Assembly (NCBI RefSeq): GCF_013836145.1
Contig: NZ_CP057483.1
Span: 1-64,000 of the forward strand
Direction of reading: 5' to 3'
Length of the DNA stretch: 64,000 nucleotides
DNA from: Citrobacter sp. RHB25-C09
Lineage (GTDB): Bacteria > Pseudomonadota > Gammaproteobacteria > Enterobacterales > Enterobacteriaceae
The position numbers and the translations under genes are program-made. Positions 1 to 9,969 of the stretch are shown here, piece after piece; positions within the stretch are counted from its first letter, which is position 1, and each line of letters opens with the position of its first letter. Under the pieces are notes generated by a model. The model was not told the origin of the DNA and did no database searches. It saw only the letters and a program-made list of their open reading frames with translations.

Positions 1-1407
1 GTGTCACTTTCGCTTTGGCAGCAGTGTCTTGCCCGATTGCAGGATGAGTTACCAGCCACAGAATTCAGCATGTGGATCCGCCCTTTGCAGGCGGAGCTGA
101 GCGATAACACGCTGGCTTTGTATGCGCCAAACCGTTTTGTGCTCGATTGGGTAAGAGACAAGTACCTTAATAATATCAATGGACTGCTGAATAATTTTTG
201 CGGTGCGGATGCCCCGCAATTGCGTTTTGAGGTTGGGACCAGGCCGGTCACTCAAACGCTGAAGACGCCGGTGAATAACAACGTTGCCGCGCCTGCACAA
301 GTGGCTCAGGTGCAGCCTCAGCGCGCAGCGCCTGCGGCGACGCGCCCTGGCTGGGACAACGTTCCGGCGCCCGCAGAGCCGACCTATCGCTCTAACGTTA
401 ACGTTAAACACACATTTGATAACTTCGTCGAAGGTAAATCCAACCAGCTGGCACGCGCGGCGGCGCGTCAGGTTGCGGACAACCCAGGCGGCGCCTATAA
501 CCCACTTTTCCTTTATGGCGGCACGGGCCTCGGTAAAACCCACCTGTTGCACGCTGTGGGCAACGGCATTATGGCGCGCAAGCCCAACGCGAAAGTGGTG
601 TATATGCACTCCGAGCGATTTGTTCAGGACATGGTAAAAGCCCTACAGAACAACGCGATCGAAGAGTTTAAACGCTACTACCGTTCCGTTGATGCGCTGC
701 TGATCGATGACATTCAATTTTTCGCCAATAAAGAACGATCCCAGGAAGAGTTTTTCCACACCTTTAATGCCCTTCTCGAAGGCAATCAACAGATCATTTT
801 GACGTCGGATCGTTATCCAAAAGAGATCAACGGTGTGGAAGATCGTCTGAAATCCCGCTTCGGCTGGGGATTAACGGTGGCGATCGAACCACCAGAACTG
901 GAAACACGCGTCGCGATCCTGATGAAAAAAGCGGACGAAAACGACATTCGCTTGCCAGGTGAGGTTGCGTTCTTTATTGCTAAGCGTCTCCGTTCTAATG
1001 TGCGTGAACTGGAAGGAGCGCTGAACCGCGTGATCGCAAACGCCAATTTTACCGGCCGGGCGATTACTATCGATTTCGTGCGTGAAGCGCTGCGTGATTT
1101 GCTGGCGTTGCAGGAAAAACTGGTCACCATCGACAACATTCAGAAGACGGTGGCTGAATATTACAAAATCAAAATTGCGGATTTGTTGTCCAAGCGTCGT
1201 TCTCGCTCGGTAGCACGTCCGCGTCAGATGGCCATGGCGCTGGCAAAAGAGCTCACCAACCACAGTCTGCCGGAAATTGGCGACGCGTTTGGCGGGCGTG
1301 ACCACACTACGGTGCTTCATGCCTGCCGTAAGATTGAGCAGTTGCGTGAAGAAAGCCATGATATTAAAGAAGATTTCTCAAACTTAATCAGAACATTATC
1401 TTCGTGA
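1..1407 (+). CDS. dnaA: Chromosomal replication initiator DnaA
   Basis: DnaA binds DnaA boxes in oriC, opens the origin and recruits the helicase; it also acts as a transcription factor. The 468-residue product matches E. coli DnaA (467) along its length. Visible parts are an N-terminal helicase-interaction domain (to about residue 85), an Ala/Pro-rich linker, an AAA+ core with Walker A GGTGLGKT at about 173-180 and Walker B LLIDDIQF near 233, and the C-terminal DNA-binding domain with the DnaA signature GGRDHTTV. The start is GTG, as in E. coli. Because the window begins on its first base, the promoter is not visible. dnaN follows after 4 nt. Confidence 0.99.
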   Translation: MSLSLWQQCLARLQDELPATEFSMWIRPLQAELSDNTLALYAPNRFVLDWVRDKYLNNINGLLNNFCGADAPQLRFEVGTRPVTQTLKTPVNNNVAAPAQVAQVQPQRAAPAATRPGWDNVPAPAEPTYRSNVNVKHTFDNFVEGKSNQLARAAARQVADNPGGAYNPLFLYGGTGLGKTHLLHAVGNGIMARKPNAKVVYMHSERFVQDMVKALQNNAIEEFKRYYRSVDALLIDDIQFFANKERSQEEFFHTFNALLEGNQQIILTSDRYPKEINGVEDRLKSRFGWGLTVAIEPPELETRVAILMKKADENDIRLPGEVAFFIAKRLRSNVRELEGALNRVIANANFTGRAITIDFVREALRDLLALQEKLVTIDNIQKTVAEYYKIKIADLLSKRRSRSVARPRQMAMALAKELTNHSLPEIGDAFGGRDHTTVLHACRKIEQLREESHDIKEDFSNLIRTLSS

Positions 1408-1411
1408 CGCT

Positions 1412-2512
1412 ATGAAATTTACCGTTGAACGTGAACATTTATTAAAACCGCTTCAGCAGGTCAGCGGCCCGCTGGGAGGTCGTCCTACGCTGCCTATTCT
1501 CGGTAACCTGCTGCTGCAAGTGGCCGAGGGTGTGCTTTCTTTGACCGGCACCGATCTCGAAATGGAAATGGTCGCTCGCGTTGCGTTGATTCAGCCGCAT
1601 GAACCCGGTGCAACCACTGTCCCGGCGCGTAAGTTCTTTGATATCTGCCGTGGTCTGCCGGAAGGCGCAGAGATCGCCGTCCAACTGGAAGGTGACCGTA
1701 TGCTGGTGCGTTCCGGGCGTAGCCGTTTTTCTCTTTCGACGCTGCCTGCCGCCGACTTCCCGAATCTCGATGACTGGCAGAGCGAGGTTGAATTCACCCT
1801 GCCGCAAGCCACGATGAAGCGATTGATTGAAGCCACGCAGTTCTCAATGGCGCATCAGGATGTCCGCTACTACTTAAACGGGATGCTGTTTGAGACGGAA
1901 GGCGAAGAGTTGCGTACCGTGGCGACCGATGGTCACCGTCTGGCAGTTTGCTCGATGCCTATCGGCCAGTCACTGCCGAGCCATTCGGTGATCGTGCCGC
2001 GTAAAGGTGTGATTGAACTGATGCGTATGCTTGACGGCGGCGACAACCCGCTGCGCGTGCAGATCGGCAGCAACAACATCCGCGCACACGTGGGCGATTT
2101 CATCTTTACCTCGAAACTGGTGGATGGCCGTTTCCCGGACTACCGTCGCGTACTGCCGAAAAACCCGGATAAACATCTGGAAGCGGGCTGCGATATTCTT
2201 AAGCAAGCTTTTGCTCGTGCGGCGATCCTCTCTAACGAGAAGTTTCGCGGCGTGCGTCTGCATGTGAATGAAAATCAGCTCAAAATAACCGCCAACAACC
2301 CGGAACAGGAAGAAGCAGAAGAAATTCTGGATGTGTCTTATCCGGGGACTGAGTTGGAAATCGGCTTTAACGTCAGCTATGTGCTGGACGTACTGAATGC
2401 GCTGAAGTGCGAAACCGTGCGTATTATGTTGACCGATTCCGTTTCGAGCGTACAGATTGAAGATGCGGCCAGCCAAAGCGCGGCTTATGTTGTTATGCCC
2501 ATGAGATTGTAA
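1412..2512 (+). CDS. dnaN: DNA polymerase III beta sliding clamp
   Basis: The beta clamp encircles DNA as a dimer and tethers polymerase III and other replication or repair proteins. The 366-residue product is the same length as in E. coli and near-identical by eye, ending in the conserved YVVMPMRL tail that closes the protein-binding pocket. It lies 4 nt after dnaA. Its TAA stop overlaps the recF ATG by one base (taATG), which indicates translational coupling in the dnaA-dnaN-recF operon. Confidence 0.99.
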   Translation: MKFTVEREHLLKPLQQVSGPLGGRPTLPILGNLLLQVAEGVLSLTGTDLEMEMVARVALIQPHEPGATTVPARKFFDICRGLPEGAEIAVQLEGDRMLVRSGRSRFSLSTLPAADFPNLDDWQSEVEFTLPQATMKRLIEATQFSMAHQDVRYYLNGMLFETEGEELRTVATDGHRLAVCSMPIGQSLPSHSVIVPRKGVIELMRMLDGGDNPLRVQIGSNNIRAHVGDFIFTSKLVDGRFPDYRRVLPKNPDKHLEAGCDILKQAFARAAILSNEKFRGVRLHVNENQLKITANNPEQEEAEEILDVSYPGTELEIGFNVSYVLDVLNALKCETVRIMLTDSVSSVQIEDAASQSAAYVVMPMRL

Positions 2513-3585
2513 TGTCGCTCACCCGCCTGTTGATCCGCGACTTTCGCAATATCGAAAGCGCGGATCTCGCTTTATCCCCTGGCTTTAACTTTCTGGTAGG
2601 CGCTAACGGCAGCGGCAAAACCAGCGTTCTGGAAGCCATCTATACGCTCGGTCATGGCCGGGCGTTTCGCAGTTTGCAGATTGGCCGCGTGATTCGTCAC
2701 GAGCAGGAATCTTTTATCCTCCACGGACGTTTGCAGGGCGATGAGCGTGAGACGTCTATCGGGTTAACCAAAGATAAACAGGGTGAGAGTAAAGTACGCA
2801 TCGACGGTACCGACGGCCACAAGGTCGCGGAACTGGCGCACCTGATGCCGATGCAACTGATTACCCCGGAGGGGTTTACTTTACTCAATGGCGGCCCCAA
2901 ATACAGAAGAGCGTTCCTCGATTGGGGATGCTTTCACAACGAAGCCGGATTCTTCACCGCCTGGAGTAACCTGAAGCGCTTGCTAAAGCAGCGCAATGCG
3001 GCGTTGCGCCAGGTGAGTCGTTACGAGCAACTGCGTCCGTGGGATAAAGAACTGATCCCACTGGCGGAACAAATCAGCACCTGGCGCGCGGAGTATAGCG
3101 CCGGTATCGCGCAGGATATGGCGGATACCTGCCAGCAGTTTCTTCCAGAGTTTTCTCTCTCATTCTCTTTCCAGCGCGGCTGGGAGAAAGAGACAGATTA
3201 TGCTGAGGTGCTGGAGCGGGGTTTTGAACGCGACCGCATGTTGACTTACACCGCGCACGGTCCGCACAAAGCGGATTTCCGCATTCGCGCAGACGGTGCG
3301 CCGGTGGAAGATACCTTGTCGCGTGGGCAGCTAAAGCTGCTGATGTGCGCCTTACGTCTGGCGCAAGGGGAGTTCCTCACCCGTGAGAGCGGGCGGCGGT
3401 GTCTCTACCTGATAGATGATTTTGCCTCTGAACTTGATGATGCGCGTCGCGGGCTGCTAGCCAGTCGATTAAAAGCAACGCAATCACAGGTCTTTGTCAG
3501 CGCAATCAGCGCTGAACACGTTCTGGACATGTCGGACAAAAATTCGAAGATGTTCACCGTGGAAAAGGGTAAAATAACGGATTAA
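2512..3585 (+). CDS. recF: DNA gap-repair ATPase RecF
   Basis: RecF helps load RecA at single-strand gaps with RecO and RecR. The 357-residue product has an SMC/ABC-like head: a P-loop GANGSGKTS at residues 30-38, the signature region LSRGQ (about 269-273) and a Walker B region ending LYLIDDFASELD. Length equals the E. coli protein. It starts within the dnaN stop codon and is followed after 28 nt by gyrB, the usual enterobacterial order. Confidence 0.98.
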   Translation: MSLTRLLIRDFRNIESADLALSPGFNFLVGANGSGKTSVLEAIYTLGHGRAFRSLQIGRVIRHEQESFILHGRLQGDERETSIGLTKDKQGESKVRIDGTDGHKVAELAHLMPMQLITPEGFTLLNGGPKYRRAFLDWGCFHNEAGFFTAWSNLKRLLKQRNAALRQVSRYEQLRPWDKELIPLAEQISTWRAEYSAGIAQDMADTCQQFLPEFSLSFSFQRGWEKETDYAEVLERGFERDRMLTYTAHGPHKADFRIRADGAPVEDTLSRGQLKLLMCALRLAQGEFLTRESGRRCLYLIDDFASELDDARRGLLASRLKATQSQVFVSAISAEHVLDMSDKNSKMFTVEKGKITD

Positions 3586-3613
3586 CCCAAGTTTAAATGA
3601 GCGAGAAACGTTG

Positions 3614-6028
3614 ATGTCGAATTCTTATGACTCCTCCAGTATCAAAGTCCTGAAAGGACTCGATGCGGTGCGTAAGCGCCCGGGTATGTATATCGGCGAC
3701 ACGGATGACGGCACCGGTCTGCACCACATGGTATTCGAGGTTGTGGATAACGCTATCGACGAAGCGCTCGCGGGTCACTGTAAAGACATCGTGGTGACGA
3801 TCCATGCGGACAACTCCGTCTCCGTCACCGATGATGGTCGTGGCATCCCAACCGGTATCCATCCGGAAGAGGGCGTGTCCGCCGCAGAAGTCATCATGAC
3901 CGTTCTGCACGCAGGCGGTAAGTTCGATGATAACTCCTATAAAGTCTCTGGCGGCCTGCACGGTGTAGGCGTGTCCGTAGTAAACGCCCTGTCGCAGAAA
4001 CTGGAACTGGTGATTCGTCGTGAAGGCAAAGTCCACCAGCAAACCTATGTTCACGGTGTTCCACAAGCACCGCTGACGGTAACGGGTGAGACGGAAGCGA
4101 CGGGTACTCAGGTTCGCTTCTGGCCGAGCCATGAAACCTTCACCAATGTGGTTGAGTTTGAATACGAAATCCTGGCGAAGCGTCTGCGCGAGCTGTCCTT
4201 CCTCAACTCCGGTGTGTCCATCCGCCTGAAAGACAAGCGTGACGGTAAAGAAGACCATTTCCACTATGAAGGGGGCATCAAGGCGTTTGTTGAGTATCTG
4301 AACAAGAACAAAACGCCGATCCACCCGAATATCTTCTACTTCTCCACCGAAAAAGACGGTATCGGCGTAGAAGTCGCGCTGCAGTGGAACGACGGTTTCC
4401 AGGAAAACATTTACTGCTTTACCAACAACATTCCGCAGCGTGATGGCGGTACGCACCTGGCAGGCTTCCGTGCGGCGATGACCCGTACCCTGAACGCCTA
4501 CATGGATAAAGAAGGCTACAGCAAAAAAGCGAAAGTGAGCGCCACCGGTGACGATGCCCGTGAAGGCCTGATTGCTGTGGTTTCCGTAAAAGTGCCGGAT
4601 CCGAAGTTCTCCTCGCAGACCAAAGACAAGCTGGTTTCCTCTGAAGTGAAAACGGCGGTAGAACAGCAGATGAACGAACTGCTGAGCGAATACCTGCTGG
4701 AAAACCCGTCTGACGCCAAAATTGTCGTCGGCAAAATTATCGACGCCGCCCGTGCGCGTGAAGCAGCCCGTCGCGCCCGTGAAATGACGCGTCGTAAAGG
4801 TGCGCTGGACTTAGCCGGTCTGCCGGGCAAACTGGCTGACTGCCAGGAACGCGACCCGGCGCTGTCTGAACTGTACCTTGTGGAAGGGGACTCTGCGGGC
4901 GGCTCTGCGAAGCAGGGGCGTAACCGTAAGAACCAGGCGATTCTGCCGCTGAAAGGTAAAATCCTCAACGTTGAGAAGGCGCGCTTCGACAAGATGCTCT
5001 CCTCTCAGGAAGTGGCGACGCTGATCACCGCGCTGGGTTGTGGTATCGGCCGTGACGAGTACAACCCGGATAAACTGCGCTATCACAGCATCATCATCAT
5101 GACCGATGCGGACGTCGACGGCTCGCACATCCGTACGCTGCTGTTGACCTTCTTCTATCGCCAGATGCCTGAAATTGTGGAGCGTGGTCACGTCTACATT
5201 GCTCAGCCGCCGCTGTACAAAGTGAAGAAAGGCAAGCAGGAACAGTACATTAAAGACGATGAGGCGATGGATCAGTATCAGATCTCTATCGCTCTGGATG
5301 GTGCTACGCTGCATGCCAATGCCAGCGCGCCGGCACTGTCTGGCGAAGCGTTAGAAAAACTGGTTTCTGAGTATAACGCAACGCAGAAAATGATTGGCCG
5401 TATGGAGCGTCGTTTCCCGAAAACGATGCTGAAAGAGCTGGTTTATCAGCCGACGCTGACCGAAGCCAATCTGTCTGACGAGCAGGCCGTCACTCGCTGG
5501 GTGAACGCACTGATTACCGAACTGAACGAAAACGAGCAGCACGGTAGCCTGTGGAAGTTCGATATCCAGCACAATGCGGAACTGAACCTCTTCGAGCCGA
5601 TCGTACGTGTGCGTACGCACGGCGTGGATACCGATTATGCACTGGATCACGAGTTTGTGACCGGGGCGGAATACCGTCGTATCTGTACGCTTGGTGAGAA
5701 GCTGCGTGGACTGATTGAAGACGACGCCTTCATCGAACGTGGCGAGCGTCGCCAGCCGGTTGCCAGCTTCGAACAGGCGCTGGACTGGCTGGTGAAAGAG
5801 TCTCGTCGTGGCCTCGCGATCCAGCGTTATAAAGGTCTGGGCGAGATGAACCCGGACCAGCTGTGGGAAACCACGATGGATCCGGAAAGCCGCCGTATGC
5901 TGCGCGTGACCGTCAAAGATGCGATTGCTGCTGACCAGCTGTTCACTACCCTGATGGGCGATGCCGTTGAACCGCGTCGTGCGTTTATCGAAGAGAACGC
6001 GCTGAAAGCGGCGAATATCGACATTTAA
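3614..6028 (+). CDS. gyrB: DNA gyrase subunit B
   Basis: GyrB is the ATPase subunit of gyrase, which introduces negative supercoils together with GyrA. The 804 residues match E. coli length. Visible features are the GHKL ATP site (EVVDNAIDEA; GGLHGVGVSVVNALS), the TOPRIM motif EGDSAGGSAK at about 424 and the metal-binding DADVDGSHI near 498. The quinolone-relevant residues Asp426 and Lys447 are wild type. The ATG at 3614 is preferred over the in-frame TTG at 3611 because it gives the family start MSNSYDSSS. Confidence 0.99.
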   Translation: MSNSYDSSSIKVLKGLDAVRKRPGMYIGDTDDGTGLHHMVFEVVDNAIDEALAGHCKDIVVTIHADNSVSVTDDGRGIPTGIHPEEGVSAAEVIMTVLHAGGKFDDNSYKVSGGLHGVGVSVVNALSQKLELVIRREGKVHQQTYVHGVPQAPLTVTGETEATGTQVRFWPSHETFTNVVEFEYEILAKRLRELSFLNSGVSIRLKDKRDGKEDHFHYEGGIKAFVEYLNKNKTPIHPNIFYFSTEKDGIGVEVALQWNDGFQENIYCFTNNIPQRDGGTHLAGFRAAMTRTLNAYMDKEGYSKKAKVSATGDDAREGLIAVVSVKVPDPKFSSQTKDKLVSSEVKTAVEQQMNELLSEYLLENPSDAKIVVGKIIDAARAREAARRAREMTRRKGALDLAGLPGKLADCQERDPALSELYLVEGDSAGGSAKQGRNRKNQAILPLKGKILNVEKARFDKMLSSQEVATLITALGCGIGRDEYNPDKLRYHSIIIMTDADVDGSHIRTLLLTFFYRQMPEIVERGHVYIAQPPLYKVKKGKQEQYIKDDEAMDQYQISIALDGATLHANASAPALSGEALEKLVSEYNATQKMIGRMERRFPKTMLKELVYQPTLTEANLSDEQAVTRWVNALITELNENEQHGSLWKFDIQHNAELNLFEPIVRVRTHGVDTDYALDHEFVTGAEYRRICTLGEKLRGLIEDDAFIERGERRQPVASFEQALDWLVKESRRGLAIQRYKGLGEMNPDQLWETTMDPESRRMLRVTVKDAIAADQLFTTLMGDAVEPRRAFIEENALKAANIDI

Positions 6029-6040
6029 TCCCTTCCTCCA

Positions 6041-6116
6041 GGCCGGATAAGGCGGATTTACGCCGCTATCCGGCAATGTTGTGAATGCCGGATGGCGCTT
6101 TGCTTATCCGGTCTAC
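6041..6116. repeat. REP/BIME element pair after gyrB
   Basis: Two inverted REP-type units sit back to back, each with the gccggat...atccggc palindrome, separated by about 12 nt. REP units bind gyrase or stabilise upstream mRNA ends in enterobacteria; here they follow gyrB directly. In E. coli K-12 the small gene yidB lies between gyrB and yidA; no such gene is present here. Confidence 0.9.
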
Positions 6117-6127
6117 AATTCACTGCA

Positions 6128-6151
6128 AAAGGGGAAACCCGTTTCCCCTTT
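6128..6151 (+). terminator. Probable gyrB terminator hairpin
   Basis: A perfect 10-bp stem (aaaggggaaa / tttccccttt) with a 4-nt loop lies about 100 nt after the gyrB stop. The T tract is short, so termination strength is uncertain. Confidence 0.6.
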
Positions 6152-6228
6152 CAATCCTCCTTTTGATAGCTGTTTTTTGTGCGGAATCGCGTTAGCATGA
6201 GTCAAGACTCATTTAATGCGGGGAATTC

Positions 6229-7041
6229 ATGGCTATCAAACTCATTGCTATCGATATGGATGGCACCCTTCTGCTGCCCGATCACACCATTTCACCGGCG
6301 GTGAAAAAGGCGATTGCCGCTGCCCGTGAGAAAGGGGTCAACGTCGTGCTGACCACCGGCCGTCCGTTTGCAGGTGTGCATAGCTATCTGAAAGAATTAC
6401 ATATGGAACAACCCGGCGACTATTGCATTACCTATAACGGTGCATTAGTGCAGAAAGCGGGGGATGGCAGTGCCGTTGCGCAGACAGCGCTGAGCTATCA
6501 GGATTATCGCTACCTGGAACAACTTTCCCGTGAGGTAGGCTCGCATTTCCACGCGTTGGATCGCAATACGCTATATACCGCCAACCGCGATATCAGCTAC
6601 TACACCGTACATGAGTCGTTTGTGGCGACCATTCCGCTGGTCTTCTGCGAAGCGGAGAAAATGGACCCGGCCACCCAGTTCCTGAAAGTGATGATGATTG
6701 ATGAGCCTGCGGTTCTCGATCGGGCTATCGCTCGCATTCCGGCGGAAGTGAAAGAAAAGTACACCGTGCTGAAAAGTGCGCCGTACTTCCTCGAAATCCT
6801 CGATAAACGCGTCAATAAGGGCACCGGCGTGAAATCTTTGGCCGATGCGCTGGGGATAAAACAGGAAGAGATTATGGCCATTGGCGATCAGGAAAACGAC
6901 ATCGCGATGATCGAATACGCCGGCGTGGGCGTGGCGATGGATAACGCCATTCCGTCGGTGAAAGAGATCGCCAATTTCGTCACCAAATCCAACCTGGAAG
7001 ATGGCGTCGCGTATGCAATCGAGAAGTATGTCCTGAATTAA
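6229..7041 (+). CDS. yidA: Sugar phosphatase YidA (HAD family)
   Basis: YidA is a cytoplasmic Cof-type HAD phosphatase that in E. coli hydrolyses sugar phosphates and other small phosphate esters. The 270 residues equal the E. coli length. Motif I is DMDGTLL with nucleophile Asp9; motif III/IV appear as a Lys in the NKGTGVKSL segment and GDQENDIAM near residue 222. The gene converges with cbrA: the two stop codons overlap by 4 nt (7038-7041). The yidX-dgo genes that follow yidA in K-12 are absent. Confidence 0.97.
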   Translation: MAIKLIAIDMDGTLLLPDHTISPAVKKAIAAAREKGVNVVLTTGRPFAGVHSYLKELHMEQPGDYCITYNGALVQKAGDGSAVAQTALSYQDYRYLEQLSREVGSHFHALDRNTLYTANRDISYYTVHESFVATIPLVFCEAEKMDPATQFLKVMMIDEPAVLDRAIARIPAEVKEKYTVLKSAPYFLEILDKRVNKGTGVKSLADALGIKQEEIMAIGDQENDIAMIEYAGVGVAMDNAIPSVKEIANFVTKSNLEDGVAYAIEKYVLN

Positions 7042-8099
7042 GCGCTTACCGGGATATCACTGATACGGCTGCGCATAAGGATTTTTCGAAGCAGCGGCTG
7101 TGTCAGTATCCGGGATTTCACGATTTTGACCGCTAATTTCACCCTCAGGTTAAACGTGCTTGTTTGATATTTCTCGTTTGGTTTTGTCGCGCCACGCCCT
7201 AATATCGTACTTAAGATATCCGCGCTATCCAGCGCATAGCTGATCCCTTCCAGCGAGCTGGCGCTAATAAACCCCGCCGCTTCGCCAATCAGGAAAGCAT
7301 TATCTTTGCCGCAAACAAAATCCTTCCAGCGCGACGGAAACAGTACCGTACATTTCTCGCTTTTCATTGGTGTACCAAAGCGGAACTGAAAAGCATCCAT
7401 TTTACGTTTCAGCGCTTCAAAGCGTGCCTGTCCATCTTTCATCGGGTAGGCCCCGCCAAAAATAAAACAGCCGTCTTTGCTGATACTCCATGAATAACAG
7501 TCCGTCACCGCGTTGTCGAAAATGCACGAATAAAACGGAACGGGATGGCTCTCAGCGAACCATTGCTGAATGGCGACATACTTGCGGATTTGATGTTGAG
7601 GGTAGAGATGACGACGCACCAGCGAATTCGCGCCGTCGGCTCCCACCAGATAGCGAGCGGTGATCTGCTGCTCCCAACCGTCTGCACGAAAAATCACGTG
7701 CCATTTGTCGTCTTCGCGCCAGATTTTCCGGCACAGGCTGTCGTGGTATACCTGCACATTGTCCGGAATCAAGGATTTCATCCATAAATCAAAGGCATGA
7801 CGATTGATATTGATATAGCTGCGCTGATAATTACGGGTCAACGAGGCTGCGACATCCACCGTTTTAACGCTGAAAATCTGCGGGTTGGCAATGACATCCA
7901 CGGGCAGCGTAATCCCGTCGCGAATAAACGAACGTTGCGCATCCGGGGCCAGCAGGCCGCCGCAGGGTTTGCTAAACCCCTCATTTCCACACTGACGCTT
8001 TTTATCCAGTGCAATCACGCGCATCTTGCCGCTCAGTTTGCGCGCCAGCGCGGCCCCTGCCGGGCCAAGGCCGATAATTGCGACGTCGTAATGTTCCAT
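7038..8099 (-). CDS. cbrA: FAD-dependent oxidoreductase CbrA (geranylgeranyl reductase-like)
   Basis: The 353-residue product matches E. coli CbrA (YidS), a flavoprotein linked there to colicin M resistance and controlled by CreB. A Rossmann FAD site IIGLGPAGAALA starts at residue 9, and a second nucleotide motif, LIGEAAGFISASSLEGISYA, occurs near 275. Its true substrate is unknown; homology to geranylgeranyl reductases suggests polyprenyl reduction. It overlaps the end of yidA convergently and is divergent from yidR. Confidence 0.93.
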   Translation of the reverse strand: MEHYDVAIIGLGPAGAALARKLSGKMRVIALDKKRQCGNEGFSKPCGGLLAPDAQRSFIRDGITLPVDVIANPQIFSVKTVDVAASLTRNYQRSYININRHAFDLWMKSLIPDNVQVYHDSLCRKIWREDDKWHVIFRADGWEQQITARYLVGADGANSLVRRHLYPQHQIRKYVAIQQWFAESHPVPFYSCIFDNAVTDCYSWSISKDGCFIFGGAYPMKDGQARFEALKRKMDAFQFRFGTPMKSEKCTVLFPSRWKDFVCGKDNAFLIGEAAGFISASSLEGISYALDSADILSTILGRGATKPNEKYQTSTFNLRVKLAVKIVKSRILTQPLLRKILMRSRISDIPVSA

Positions 8100-8198
8100 C
8101 TTCCTGTCCGTAAAAATTGAGATGACGCTACGCTAAAGCCTGAAAGTGAAGTCCTTGTGAAGTATGATTATTGAAATCGCCCTGGACCAGAGAAACCC

Positions 8199-9425
8199 AT
8201 GAAGCAAATCACCTTTACGCCGCGTAATCATCAACTTACCAATACCAACACCTGGACTCCAGACAGCAACTGGCTGGCGTTTGACGTTCGTCCTTCAGGG
8301 GCGTCATTCACCGGCGAAACTATTGAACGGGTGAATGTGCACACCGGAGAAGTGCAGGTGATCTATCGTGCAACGCAAGGGGCTCACGTCGGCGTGGTGA
8401 CCGTTCATCCTTGCGCGGAGAAATATGTCTTTATTCATGGACCTGAGAACCCGGACGAAACCTGGCAATATGATTTCCATCATCGTCGTGGCGTAATTGC
8501 AGAGCAGGGGGAAGTGGCGAATCTGGATGCCATGGATATTACGGCGCCTTATACACCAGGGGCGCTGCGCGGCGGTAGCCATGTGCATATATTTAGCCCG
8601 AACGGACAGTATGTGAGTTTCACCTATAACGATCATGTTCTTCATGAGCGCGATCTGGCGCTGGATTTACGCAACGTCGGCGTTGCCGCCCCTTATGGTC
8701 CGGTCACCGTGACGCCTCAACACCCGCGTGAGTACAGCGGCAGCCACTGGTGTGTTCTGGTCAGTCGGACGACGCCAACGCCGCAGCCGGGCAGTGATGA
8801 GATCAACAGAGCCTATGAAGAGGGTTGGGTTGGGGATCACGCGCTGGCATTTATCGGAGATACGCTGGCAGTCGACGGAATAAAAATACCGGAGCTGTTT
8901 ATTGTTGAACTGCCGCGTGACGAGGCCGCCTGGAAAACCCCCAGCGATACGCCGCTGGAAGGCACTGCGTCAACGCTGCCCGCCCCTCCGGCAGGCGTGA
9001 TGCAGCGCCGTCTGACGTTTACCCATGCGCGCCGCTTCCCTGGGCTGATGAATGTCCCGCGTCACTGGGTGCGCAGTAATCCGCAGGCCACCGAGATCGC
9101 GTTTCTAATGCGTGATGATTCTGGCATCGTTCAGCTCTGGTTAATCCCTGTTCAGGGTGGGGAACCTCGCCAACTCACCCGTCATGCGACGGGCATTCAG
9201 TCTGCGTTTAACTGGCACCCGTCGGGAAAATGGTTGGGGTTTGTCGCCGATAATCGCATTGCCTGTTGCAACGCACGGTCCGGGGAAATCACGTTTTTAA
9301 CGCAAAACCACAGTAACCCGCCGTCAGCGGATGCCGTCGTGTTCTCGCCGAATGGCGAATATGTGGCGTGGATGGAGGATGTGGATGGTTTCCGCCAGCT
9401 TTGGCTAACGGAAACCGGAAGATAA
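8199..9425 (+). CDS. yidR: YidR, DUF3748 beta-propeller-like protein
   Basis: The 408-residue product matches E. coli YidR closely. Repeated WHPSGKWLGF- and FSPNGEYVAW-type segments resemble TolB/WD40-like propeller blades. No signal peptide is visible, so it is probably cytoplasmic, and its function is unknown. Its stop codon directly abuts that of yidQ on the other strand. It is divergent from cbrA with a 99-nt gap. Confidence 0.93.
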   Translation: MKQITFTPRNHQLTNTNTWTPDSNWLAFDVRPSGASFTGETIERVNVHTGEVQVIYRATQGAHVGVVTVHPCAEKYVFIHGPENPDETWQYDFHHRRGVIAEQGEVANLDAMDITAPYTPGALRGGSHVHIFSPNGQYVSFTYNDHVLHERDLALDLRNVGVAAPYGPVTVTPQHPREYSGSHWCVLVSRTTPTPQPGSDEINRAYEEGWVGDHALAFIGDTLAVDGIKIPELFIVELPRDEAAWKTPSDTPLEGTASTLPAPPAGVMQRRLTFTHARRFPGLMNVPRHWVRSNPQATEIAFLMRDDSGIVQLWLIPVQGGEPRQLTRHATGIQSAFNWHPSGKWLGFVADNRIACCNARSGEITFLTQNHSNPPSADAVVFSPNGEYVAWMEDVDGFRQLWLTETGR

Positions 9426-9758
9426 TTAAGGTGCAGGCATTTTAGCCGGGGGGATCACAGAATTGGTTATCTGTGTTCTCTCCTCGCTTCTTTCTACGCG
9501 GGAGCGGACCGAGTTATCTTTACGGAACAGATCCCACGGCAGCAGCAGTGTATCCAGTACCGCAGTGAAAGGCATATCCAGGATGGCCAGCGACTTCGTG
9601 CCCCAGTTTGTATCATCGTCACCTATCATCGTGGCGCTGGCACGCGTGCCAGGATAAGTTCCCTCTTTACCACCGGTATGTGACATTACGCTGGAGCAAC
9701 CACTCAGTAAAACTATCCCACTGCACATCATCAGCGTTAACAACACATTTCTTATCAT
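9426..9758 (-). CDS. yidQ: YidQ, DUF1375 lipoprotein
   Basis: A 110-residue predicted lipoprotein with a signal peptide ending in the lipobox LLSGC. Ser at +2 after the lipidated Cys suggests outer-membrane sorting. It matches E. coli YidQ in length and place next to ibpA. The function is unknown. It is convergent with yidR and divergent from ibpA. Confidence 0.92.
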   Translation of the reverse strand: MIRNVLLTLMMCSGIVLLSGCSSVMSHTGGKEGTYPGTRASATMIGDDDTNWGTKSLAILDMPFTAVLDTLLLPWDLFRKDNSVRSRVERSEERTQITNSVIPPAKMPAP

Positions 9759-9934
9759 GATTTATTCATCTGTTGAGCATCGGTGTTTGCATGACGAGTT
9801 ATAGCGATCCCTTGCCATAAATAACATCTTCATCATGCCGCACTGTGGCGGTTATCGCACTTTAACGATTAGTGCTCTCCCACCCAGTCTATGCAAAAGA
9901 CAGCAAACTGCAAAAAAAAGTCGACCAAAAAGGG

Positions 9935-9962
9935 TTGAAAAGTTTGTATCCAGACCCATTTA
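9935..9962 (+). promoter_or_regulatory. Sigma-32-type promoter of ibpAB
   Basis: A TTGAAA at 9935-9940 and a CCCATTTA at 9955-9962, 14 nt apart, fit the heat-shock (RpoH) consensus. The position upstream of ibpA agrees with the known heat-shock control of this operon. Confidence 0.75.
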
Positions 9963-9969
9963 TTCGGTG

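Noticed and set aside
1..1407. Chromosomal origin near dnaA
   Set aside because: In enterobacteria oriC lies by mioC/mnmG, some 40 kb away from dnaA, and no cluster of DnaA boxes was seen here.
3593..4456. 287-codon open frame antisense to gyrB
   Set aside because: It lies fully opposite a conserved gene, has no recognisable family or ribosome site, and is a shadow of strong codon bias.
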